The notes under the pieces are model-generated. The model did no database searches and had not been told where the DNA came from. It worked only from the letters and a program-made list of their open reading frames with translations. The position numbers and the translations under genes were made by a program. DNA of 49,422 bases. Origin: UBA8522 sp049287565 (lineage in GTDB: Bacteria; Acidobacteriota; Aminicenantia; Aminicenantales; UBA8522). The stretch spans positions 1 through 49,422 of the forward strand of contig JBAQGA010000041.1 of the NCBI GenBank assembly GCA_049287565.1. Direction: 5' to 3'. Below, in pieces: positions 42,961-49,422 of the stretch (positions within the stretch are counted from its first letter, which is position 1; each line of letters opens with the position of its first letter).

Positions 42961-43103
42961 TGACACCCTGAATTGCCGATAGACTTAGGTCATCACGAGC
43001 GAAGCGTGGTGATCTCAGCTATTAATCTTGAGATCGCCGCGCACCCGATGGGTGCTCTCGATGACGGGGTAAGCTTTCGTCTATCGGCAATTTCGGGGTG
43101 ACA
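42961..43103. repeat. Palindromic repeat unit (MITE- or REP-like)
   Basis: The outer arms TGACACCCTGAATTGCCGAT/AGAC (42961-42984) and GTCTATCGGCAATTTCGGGG/TGACA (43079-43103) are inverted repeats with only three or so differences. An inner pair, GTCATCACGAG...GATCTCAG and CTTGAGATC...CTCGATGAC, extends the pairing. The inner CGAGCGAAGCGTGGTGATCTC is reminiscent of dispersed repeats common in several bacterial phyla. The unit has no coding capacity. Confidence 0.65.
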
Positions 43104-43318
43104 CATAATCTGCTTTGCCGTCCAATTTTTTGGACAGAGAAACCTTATTCCTCTTCATCACGTATTAATTATCGGAAGCATCGCGACATCGAGAAGTTCT
43201 TTTATAGACCCTGCCCGTTTCCGGCAGGTCGGGCGGAAGGATTCGATTGGAGCGATAACAATATGTTAATGCCATTAAGACATATGGCATACCTGGCAAC
43301 TCAGACCGGAGACAGCCT

Positions 43319-45985
43319 ATGAAGAAAATATTGATTTGGTCCGTTCTTCTCTTTCTGCCGCTCGTTCTCTGGGCGGACAAGGGGAAGGAGAAGCAGGAGA
43401 AAAAAATCCCTGAACAAAAAATCGTCCGTGCCGTGCGCGCCAATGAACCCATAGTTATCGACGGGCTGCTCAACGAGACAGTCTGGCAAAGCCCGGGCTA
43501 TGACAGCTTCATCCAATCCGACCCGATAGACGGCGGAACGCCGACGGAAAAGACTGAGGTCTGGGTGGCCTACGACAACGCGAATATCTATTGCGCCGCC
43601 TTCCTTCACGATTCCGAGCCCCAATCGATCAAAAAACTGCTGGGCCGCCGCGACAGCATGGTGGACTCGGACTGGTTCATGTTCGCCGTGGATCCCTACT
43701 ATGACCGCCGGAGCGGCTACATGTTCGCCGTCAATCCGGCCGGTTCCATCATGGACATGACCCTCTCCAATGATGTCAGTGATGATGATACCTGGGACGG
43801 AGTCTGGGACTGGAAAGCGACGGTCAACGGCGATGGCTGGCTCGTGGAGATGAAAATCCCCTTGAACCAGATCCGCTTCCCGAAGAAAGACGAGTACATC
43901 TGGGGCGTCAATTTCCGCCGGATCATCAAGAGAAAAAATGAGCGGCTCAATTTTGTCTGGGTCCCCAAGGAGGACTCCGCTTATGTCTCCCGCTTCGCCA
44001 GGCTCGAAGGCGTCGCGGACATTCAGCCCGGACGGCATGTGGAGTTCCTGCCCTACGCCGTCGGCTCGGCCCAATACAACCCGGGAGAACCGGGAAATCC
44101 GTTCGAGACCGGGAAAAAATACCGGGGCGACGTCGGCTTCGACCTCAAGGTGGGCCTGAAGAGCAACCTGACACTCGACGCCACCATCAACCCCGACTTC
44201 GGCCAGGTCGAGGTCGATCCCGCGGTGATCAACCTGTCCGCCTACGAAACCTATTACGAGGAAAAAAGACCGTTCTTTATCGAGGGCGCGGACATCTTCA
44301 ACGACTTCGGCCGGGGCGGAGTCTACATCAACGCCAACATCAATTGGCCCAGTCCCCAGTTTTTTTACAGCCGCCGCGTCGGCCGCTCCCCTCAGGGTGC
44401 CGTGACTCAGGACGGCTACGTCAATTTCCCGGATCGTTCCACCATCCTCGGCGCCTTCAAGCTCACCGGCAAGCCGGCCGGCTGGAACCTCGGTTTCATC
44501 AACGCTTTGACATCCCGCGAATACGCCGAGATCGACGCGGGCGGGGACCGGTTCCGAGAGGAAGTGGAGCCGTTTTCTTATTACGGCGTGCTCCGGGCCC
44601 AGAAGGATATCAAGGAAGGGCAGCACGGCCTCGGCCTTATCGCCACCGGCGTCGCGAGAGACCTGCGGACGGATGTTCTCCAGACCATGCTGAGCCAAAA
44701 AGCCTTCAGCCTGGCTTTTGATGGATGGTCCTTCCTGGATAAGAAAAGAGTCTGGGTCGTCGGCGGCTGGGTGGGCGCCACGCGCGTCGAGGGAAGCCGC
44801 GAGCAAATTCTCAGGCTGCAGCGTTCGTCGATGCACTACTTTCAGCGGCCGGACGCCGACCACGTCGAGCTCAATCCCGAGGCGACATCCCTCTCGGGTT
44901 GGGGAGGCCGATTTCAGCTCGGCAAGCAGCAGGGCAATACTCTCCTCAGCGTTGCGCTGGGAGTTCTCTCCCCCGGATTCAACCCGAACGACGCCGGATT
45001 TCAATACAGCGGCTCGGACAAGATCAACTGGCATATCCTGCCGGGTTACCAGTGGACAAAACCGGGCAAGGTCTTGCGCAACGCGCTGATCATTTTCGGT
45101 CCTTTCGGAAACTATGACTTCGGCGGAAATCGCAGCTGGTCGGGAGGGCTGTTTGTGCTCGAAGGACAGTTCTTGAACTACTGGAGCTTCGACTCCATGC
45201 TGGCCTACAACCCCGAAAACTTGAGCAACAGCCAGACCCGCGGGGGGCCGCTGGCCCTCATCCCCTGGGGATGCCAAGCCGAACTCGGTATCGAGAGCGA
45301 CAACCGCAAGGCGATCGTTCTCGAAGCTTACACCAACTATTACAGAAGACCCGGTGACGGCTATGAACAGCAGAACGAGTTGTCCCTGCGCTGGAAGCCG
45401 CGGAGCAATTTCAGCCTGTCGTTCGGGCCCGGCTACTCGCGGGAGAAAACGGAGGTCCAATGGGTCCGGCGGGTCGAAGACCCCTTGACGGCCGAAACAT
45501 ACGGCGCACGCTATGTCTTCGGCCGAATGGACCAGCGCACGGTCTCCGGAGAGATCCGCCTGAACTGGATCTTTACTCCGAAGCTCAGCCTCCAGCTCTA
45601 TCTCCAGCCTTTCGTCGCCGTCGGCACCTTCGATAAGTTCAAAGAGCTGGCCAAGCCCAAAACCTATGACTACAATATTTACGGCGACGGGGACTCCACC
45701 ATCCGCTATGAGGGCGGTCTGTATACCGTTGATCCGGACGGCAACGGTCCGGCGGACCCGTTTTCGTTCTGGAACCCGGATTTCAACTACAAGTCGCTGC
45801 GCGGCACGATCGTCCTGAGATGGGAGTACCTGCCCGGGTCGCTTCTCTACGTCGTCTGGACCCAGAATCGCGCCGACTACGCGCATCCCGGCGACTTCCG
45901 GCTCCGGCGGGACCTCGGGGACCTCCTGACGGCCCCGGGCGACAACATCTTCCTGGTCAAATTCACCTACCGCTGGAGCCTGTGA
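43319..45985 (+). CDS. CBM9-like / DUF5916 outer-membrane protein
   Basis: Exported protein of 888 aa. A short signal (ILIWSVLLFLPLVLWA) is followed by a carbohydrate-binding family 9-like domain (about 35-230; PIVIDGLLNETVWQS, WLVEMKIPLNQIRFP, WGVNFRRIIKR). The rest matches DUF5916, predicted to be an outer-membrane beta-barrel: DATINPDFGQVEVDPAVINL and YYEEKRPFFIEGADIF are its hallmark motifs. Alternating hydrophobic strands run to the C-terminal FLVKFTYRWSL, which ends in an aromatic-rich strand as barrels do. It lacks a TonB plug. It stands alone with a CCGGAGAC Shine-Dalgarno. Binding or hydrolysis of polymers at the surface is likely from the CBM9-like part, but no activity has been assigned to the barrel. 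Confidence 0.88.
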   Translation: MKKILIWSVLLFLPLVLWADKGKEKQEKKIPEQKIVRAVRANEPIVIDGLLNETVWQSPGYDSFIQSDPIDGGTPTEKTEVWVAYDNANIYCAAFLHDSEPQSIKKLLGRRDSMVDSDWFMFAVDPYYDRRSGYMFAVNPAGSIMDMTLSNDVSDDDTWDGVWDWKATVNGDGWLVEMKIPLNQIRFPKKDEYIWGVNFRRIIKRKNERLNFVWVPKEDSAYVSRFARLEGVADIQPGRHVEFLPYAVGSAQYNPGEPGNPFETGKKYRGDVGFDLKVGLKSNLTLDATINPDFGQVEVDPAVINLSAYETYYEEKRPFFIEGADIFNDFGRGGVYINANINWPSPQFFYSRRVGRSPQGAVTQDGYVNFPDRSTILGAFKLTGKPAGWNLGFINALTSREYAEIDAGGDRFREEVEPFSYYGVLRAQKDIKEGQHGLGLIATGVARDLRTDVLQTMLSQKAFSLAFDGWSFLDKKRVWVVGGWVGATRVEGSREQILRLQRSSMHYFQRPDADHVELNPEATSLSGWGGRFQLGKQQGNTLLSVALGVLSPGFNPNDAGFQYSGSDKINWHILPGYQWTKPGKVLRNALIIFGPFGNYDFGGNRSWSGGLFVLEGQFLNYWSFDSMLAYNPENLSNSQTRGGPLALIPWGCQAELGIESDNRKAIVLEAYTNYYRRPGDGYEQQNELSLRWKPRSNFSLSFGPGYSREKTEVQWVRRVEDPLTAETYGARYVFGRMDQRTVSGEIRLNWIFTPKLSLQLYLQPFVAVGTFDKFKELAKPKTYDYNIYGDGDSTIRYEGGLYTVDPDGNGPADPFSFWNPDFNYKSLRGTIVLRWEYLPGSLLYVVWTQNRADYAHPGDFRLRRDLGDLLTAPGDNIFLVKFTYRWSL

Positions 45986-46161
45986 AGAAAAGAGGGTGAT
46001 TCCATGAGCAGCCAGCCCAAATAGGCCTTGACCTGGCGATCCCAGCCCTGGCGGTTATGGCGGCCGTAGGGGACCGGAATGAAACGGATGGCCGCAAAGG
46101 CGGCCACCGCCAACCCGATAAAGGCGCCCAACAGGATTCGGCAAAGAGTCCCCTCGTTCAC
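45967..46161 (-). pseudogene. N-terminal fragment of a steroid 5-alpha-reductase-like (DUF1295) gene
   Basis: Reading from a GTG at 46161, the frame gives NEGTLCRILLGAFIGLA, then IRFIPVPYGRHNRQGW and YLGWLLMESPSFLHRL before a stop. The sequence PYGRH-R-GW followed by LGWLLMESPSF is, as I recall, the N-terminal signature of 3-oxo-5-alpha-steroid 4-dehydrogenase-type membrane proteins of about 260 aa. Only about 60 residues remain. The fragment runs into the 3' end of the DUF5916 gene, so the rest was lost, probably by a deletion joining these genes. Confidence 0.65.
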
Positions 46162-46406
46162 GGCGACCGCCTCGATAAGTTCACTCCACCCCGGTTCTTT
46201 GGGGAAACGACGGAGGAGCGTTCTCCAAGATCGATGGGTCTTGATAACAATGGACACCGGGCGATGATGGTGATTCCGGGCCGAAAAGGAGCACTTTTCA
46301 GTATGCTCCGAAGCATATGGCCAGCCGGTCGTCGAAGTCAAGGCGGCGCGAAAAACCAGAACCCGCACGCGTTTCGCTCGTAGTAATAAGTGAGAAGGAG
46401 GTGTCC
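45986..46406. other. 420-nt gap with a gene fragment only
   Basis: Apart from the minus-strand reductase fragment (to 46161), I see no gene here. The stretch from 46162 to 46390 contains no convincing frame or hairpin. The Shine-Dalgarno AAGGAGGTG of the next gene begins near 46394. Confidence 0.5.
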
Positions 46407-47054
46407 ATGCCGGATAAAAATGCCAAGCTGAAGACCTTCATCATGCTGGGAATCTGGTTGTCAACGACGTCCGCTGCCCACGCTTTTCAAGCTTGGGAGG
46501 GAGCCCTCAGGCCCGAAAACTTCAACGAGGCCCGGCTCAACAAACTTCAGCCTCCCGACAAGGTCATGGACGCTATCGGCTTGGAGCCGGGGATGACCGC
46601 AGCGGAGATCGGGGCCGGCCGGGGCCGCTATGTCATGCACCTCGCCCACCGGGTGGAAAAAAACGGCAGAGTCTATGCCGAGGACATCGATGCCGGGGCG
46701 CTCCGCCACCTGGAACAGCGCTGCGCGCGTTGGGGGATTGACAATGTCGAGACCATTCTCGGGGAGGTCAAGGACCCCAAGCTGCCGCAGGGCAGCCTGG
46801 ACCTCATCTTCATCATCTCCTCATACCACCATTTCGATGATCCCGTGGAATTGCTGCGCAACGCCAGACCCTCTCTCAAGCCGACGGGAGTGTTGGCGAT
46901 CGGCGAGTGGCTGCCTCGGGATGAGAACAGCGAGGAAGCCACAACGCCCAAGGCAATGGAAGCTCAAATGAAGGAAGCCGGTTACCGGCTGGACCGGATC
47001 GAGACCTTCCTGAAAGATAACAATTTATATATCTATATCTTCCGCCCCGAATAA
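46407..47054 (+). CDS. Exported class I SAM-dependent methyltransferase
   Basis: Methyltransferase of about 215 aa. The start at 46407 has a textbook AAGGAGGTG 5 nt upstream. The N-terminus contains a hydrophobic segment ending AHA (IMLGIWLSTTSAAHA), which looks like a cleavable signal peptide. Motif I is TAAEIGAGRGRYVMHLA, followed by VYAEDIDAG, the SLDLIFIISSYHHFDDP block and GVLAIGEWLP. These match Methyltransf_11/25-type domains. A periplasmic SAM methyltransferase is odd because SAM is cytosolic; such signal-bearing versions are, however, repeatedly annotated in environmental bacteria. The gene ends 7 nt before the convergent S9 peptidase stop. The substrate is unknown. Confidence 0.83.
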   Translation: MPDKNAKLKTFIMLGIWLSTTSAAHAFQAWEGALRPENFNEARLNKLQPPDKVMDAIGLEPGMTAAEIGAGRGRYVMHLAHRVEKNGRVYAEDIDAGALRHLEQRCARWGIDNVETILGEVKDPKLPQGSLDLIFIISSYHHFDDPVELLRNARPSLKPTGVLAIGEWLPRDENSEEATTPKAMEAQMKEAGYRLDRIETFLKDNNLYIYIFRPE

Positions 47055-47061
47055 GGCCTTT

Positions 47062-49134
47062 CTACTTCACCCAGTGGTCGAGCCAGGCGATGACCGTCTC
47101 GTGCCAGAGGATGGAATTGGCCGGCTTAAGGACCCAGTGGTTCTCGTCGGGGAAGTAGAGCAATTTGCTTGGGATGCTGCGCCGCTGCACGGCGTTGAAG
47201 GTCCCCAGGCCCTGCGACTCCACGATCCGGAAATCCCGGGCGCCGTGGACGATGAGCATCGGAGTCTTCCAGTTCTTGACGAAATTCACCGGGTTGTGCT
47301 TCTCGTAGCCCTGGGGATTGTCCCAGGGAGTGCCCATGTGGTCCCACTCCGGGAACCAGAGCTCCTCGGTCTCGAAGTAGGCGGCCCGCTCATCGATGTT
47401 ACCGTCGTGGACGACAAGGCACTTGAAGCGGTCCGGCCAGTTGCCGGCGATCCAATTGATCATATAGCCGCCGAACGAGGCGCCCAGCGCCCCGACCCGC
47501 GTCCCGTCCATCCAGGGGTATTTCGAAAGGGTCGCGGCCAGCCCCTTCTGCAAGTCCTCGAGAGGCTTCCCTCCCCAGTCGCCGCGGATGGAATCACAGA
47601 AGGACTGCCCGTAGCCGGTCGAGCCGTGGAAATCGACCATGACTGCGGCATAGCCGGCGCCGGCATAGGCCTGCGGGTTCCAGCGGTAATGAAAATGGTT
47701 GCCGAACGACCCCTGGGGGCCGCCGTGGATAAGGAAGGCCACGGGGTATTTTTTGGCCGCGTCGAAATCGACAGGTTTGACGATATAACAGTATACCGTC
47801 TCGTTGTTCCAGCCTTTGAAAGCAAACTGTTCGTAGTCGCCCTGGCGGGCGGCGGCAATCTTGGCGGCATTCATCCGGGTGACCGGCTGTTCATCGCCGC
47901 CATCGGGGTTGACGGAAAAGATCTCGACCGGCGACTTCAGGGTGTCGCGCTCGAAGACGATCCTGTCTGACGCCGGAGCAAAACTCCCCATTGTTCCCTG
48001 TTCGAGAATCGCTTCGACTTTTCCGGCCCGGACATCGATCGCAAAAAGCGAATTCTGGCCCTTATTGGCCGCCGTGGCCAGGATCTTTGTCCCGTCTGCA
48101 CTCCAGCAGAACGAAGCCACGGAAAAATCCCAAGCTTCGGTCAGGACGCGTTCCTGTCCATCGGGCCAGGGTTTGAGCACGACCCGGAAGCGGTCGGCTT
48201 CATAGCGCGGACGCGCCATGGCGAGGTAAGCCAGGATTTTTCCGTCCGGCGAGAAGACTGGAGTTGTGTCCCAGGCCTTATTTGATTCGGTCAGGCATCG
48301 GGGAAAGGCCGATCCGTCGACCGGCACATGGTAGATGTCGAAATCAGTGGACCAGGCTTCCTCCCGGCCGACATCACGGGCCGTGAAGACAATCCCTTTC
48401 CCGTCGGGAGTGAAGGCGATCTCCTCCGGCCCGCCGAAGGGCTTGCTGGGGGTGTCGGCATCCATGACCGACATCAAGTCCTTGGCTTCACCTCCGCCTA
48501 TCGGAACGGCGAAAACGTGCGAGCGTCGGCCGTCGCTCCAGGTGTCCCAATGACGGACGAAGAGTTTCTCATAGATACGACCCGTTGCCTTCCGCTTTTC
48601 CATCGCCTCGAGCTTTTGGACCGTGTCTTCTACGCTCTGCCCCGGGAAAACCTCCATGGTGACGGCGAGATGTTCACCGGCGGGTGAGACGATGAGGTTC
48701 CCGACATCGAGCGGGAGCTTTGTCACCTGTTCGGCCTCTCCCCCATCGACCTTGATCCGCCAGACCTGGGAAGAGCCGGACCGCGTGGACAGGAAGAAGA
48801 TCAATTTGCTACCGGGCGACCAACGGGCGTTGAAATCGGCGGCGGGATGCGAGGTCAGCCGGCGGAGGCTTTTCCCGTCCGTCCCGATGAGCCAGATGTC
48901 GGTCCGGCCGCGGTTGGCCTCGAGGTCCGTCTCTCGGACGTTGAACAGGACCCATTTTCCGTCCGGAGAGACGCGCGTGTCCGAGATCCGGTCCATGGCC
49001 AGCATGTCATGGACCGAAAAGGGGTGGGTTTCTTCAGACTGAGCAAGGGGAAGAACCCCGGCAGCCCAACTCGCTGAAGACATCACTAATACCATTACTG
49101 AAACAGTTATCAAAACCAAAGAAAAACGACGCAT
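47062..49134 (-). CDS. S9 family peptidase (prolyl oligopeptidase/acylaminoacyl-peptidase type), exported
   Basis: Secreted serine peptidase of 690 aa acting on short peptides. A signal peptide (LVLITVSVMVLVMSSASWA) precedes a beta-propeller (about 40-420) with repeated WD40-like blades such as RVSPDGKWVLF, RWSPGSKLIFF and VFSPDGKILAY. The C-terminal alpha/beta hydrolase has the nucleophile motif GASFGGY with S553, D634 in HGARDFR and H666 in ENHW. A complete triad means an active enzyme. Length is normal. GGGAGGTGAT lies close before the ATG. A truncated, frame-shifted copy of its last 56 or so codons sits 4.5 kb away at 42549-42717. Exact specificity (dipeptidyl versus acyl-aminoacyl) cannot be told. 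Confidence 0.93.
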   Translation of the reverse strand: MRRFSLVLITVSVMVLVMSSASWAAGVLPLAQSEETHPFSVHDMLAMDRISDTRVSPDGKWVLFNVRETDLEANRGRTDIWLIGTDGKSLRRLTSHPAADFNARWSPGSKLIFFLSTRSGSSQVWRIKVDGGEAEQVTKLPLDVGNLIVSPAGEHLAVTMEVFPGQSVEDTVQKLEAMEKRKATGRIYEKLFVRHWDTWSDGRRSHVFAVPIGGGEAKDLMSVMDADTPSKPFGGPEEIAFTPDGKGIVFTARDVGREEAWSTDFDIYHVPVDGSAFPRCLTESNKAWDTTPVFSPDGKILAYLAMARPRYEADRFRVVLKPWPDGQERVLTEAWDFSVASFCWSADGTKILATAANKGQNSLFAIDVRAGKVEAILEQGTMGSFAPASDRIVFERDTLKSPVEIFSVNPDGGDEQPVTRMNAAKIAAARQGDYEQFAFKGWNNETVYCYIVKPVDFDAAKKYPVAFLIHGGPQGSFGNHFHYRWNPQAYAGAGYAAVMVDFHGSTGYGQSFCDSIRGDWGGKPLEDLQKGLAATLSKYPWMDGTRVGALGASFGGYMINWIAGNWPDRFKCLVVHDGNIDERAAYFETEELWFPEWDHMGTPWDNPQGYEKHNPVNFVKNWKTPMLIVHGARDFRIVESQGLGTFNAVQRRSIPSKLLYFPDENHWVLKPANSILWHETVIAWLDHWVK

Positions 49135-49162
49135 GATATCACCTCCCGAACTTAACGAAACG

Positions 49163-49192
49163 CTTATAACATACCCCTCCGTCTCTAGTCAA
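49163..49192 (-). promoter_or_regulatory. Sigma-70-type promoter of the S9 peptidase gene
   Basis: On the minus strand: TTGACT (49192-49187), 18-nt spacer, TATAAG (49168-49163), about 28 nt before the ATG. The leader includes the strong GGGAGGTGAT Shine-Dalgarno. Confidence 0.6.
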
Positions 49193-49349
49193 AAGGGTGA
49201 ATGGGCCCGTAAGCACTTCCGCTTGTGTGAATCCATTCGGTAGCGTCCATCATTAAGATCACAGAATTCTGATGACACAAAACCTAATTTCCTATAGTAT
49301 CCATGGCCCTCTCTGAGTTAACCTGATCTATTCACAAATAATGCAAAAA

Positions 49350-49422
49350 ATATTCCCCCTCCCCTGGCGGGAGGGGATAGAGGGGAAGGGGTATCTTTTT
49401 ACAGTCACCCTCTCCCCGACCC
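49350..49422. repeat. Dispersed C/G-rich repeat, cut by the window end
   Basis: The stretch contains the hairpin CCCTCCCCTGGCGGGAGGGG and then TATCTTTTTACAGTCACCCT followed by CTCCCCGACCC. The latter part resembles GATCTTTACAATCGCCCTAT followed by CCCCAATCC at 23497-23525, downstream of the symporter gene. The rest of the region 49200-49350 shows nothing recognisable. Confidence 0.45.

Larger units (their letters stand above)
42416..43318. other. 900-nt region without an intact gene
   Basis: It holds the promoter of the minus-strand PPDK_N gene, a 3'-end remnant of an S9 peptidase gene (42549-42717), about 240 nt with nothing recognisable, a palindromic repeat (42961-43103), and a short hairpin GTCCAA-TTTT-TTGGAC (43120-43135). 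No frame in it looks like a functional gene. Confidence 0.6.

Noticed and set aside
42961..43103. CRISPR repeat or riboswitch
   Set aside because: There is one inverted pair, not regularly spaced direct repeats, and the unit does not lead into a gene on a consistent strand at riboswitch distance.
43301..45886. 861-codon open frame antisense to the DUF5916 gene
   Set aside because: High GC content keeps antisense frames open. The translation is acidic and low in complexity (GVDVDSAPAEVVEDV style), has no family motif and is fully explained as the shadow of a well-supported gene.

Overview
This 49.4 kb window is a gene-dense, GC-rich bacterial chromosome segment with no rRNA, tRNA or CRISPR array that I can see. 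The mix of genes suggests an uncultured Acidobacteriota-like lineage, most likely Candidatus Aminicenantes. That mix includes a Ser/Thr kinase fused to a TolB-like/TPR region, many large FtsX-type ABC permeases, a CBM9/DUF5916 outer-membrane protein, an S9 peptidase, a lipoprotein GH29 fucosidase, a CocE hydrolase and URO-D-like proteins. The assignment rests on gene content only and is moderately confident.

Layout. (1) 0.15-3.0 kb: a GltS-type symporter, a 446-bp IS relic and an AT-richer HepT/MntA toxin-antitoxin pair that looks imported. (2) 3.1-6.3 kb: a Ser/Thr kinase and a divergent methyltransferase. (3) 6.3-19.7 kb: ABC exporters. These are two ~800-aa MacB/FtsX permeases facing away from each other, a four-gene adaptor-permease-permease-ATPase operon, a NatAB-like pair and a convergent NodIJ-like pair. 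(4) 19.9-29.7 kb: a carbohydrate and peptide scavenging block with a GH29 fucosidase lipoprotein, a membrane-anchored RhaM-type mutarotase, an SSS symporter, a URO-D-family protein, a CocE/NonD hydrolase and an unrecognised 890-aa secreted protein. (5) 29.8-42.4 kb: the most unusual block, described below. (6) 42.4-49.4 kb: gene remnants, a palindromic repeat, a DUF5916 protein, a secreted methyltransferase and an S9 peptidase.

The candidate undescribed system lies at 29.8-42.4 kb. A canonical NADP-type GdhA is divergent from a second glutamate dehydrogenase homologue whose catalytic lysine is replaced by serine. That pseudoenzyme gene overlaps a gene for a PPDK_N-type (PEP/pyruvate-binding, ATP-grasp) protein, which overlaps a 1068-aa gene combining a GAF-like region, PPDK_N and a C-terminal minimal nucleotidyltransferase. 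Converging on these, and sharing the stop tetranucleotide CTAG, are four genes on the other strand: a third PPDK_N protein, a protein with a receiver domain, an OmpR-type response regulator and a metallophosphoesterase. All three PPDK_N proteins keep the ATP-site motifs but lack the phosphohistidine and PEP-utiliser domains of real PEP synthase or PPDK. In that position they share a different C-terminal module (GR[WL]G[ST] ... G[ST]HF). I infer a signalling or regulatory module connecting nitrogen (glutamate) and carbon/energy (PEP/ATP) status. No biochemical function can be read directly from the sequence.

Promoters of sigma-70 type are readable before several genes. Two of them (mntA and the URO-D-like gene) put the -10 box 6-7 nt before the ATG, predicting leaderless mRNAs.
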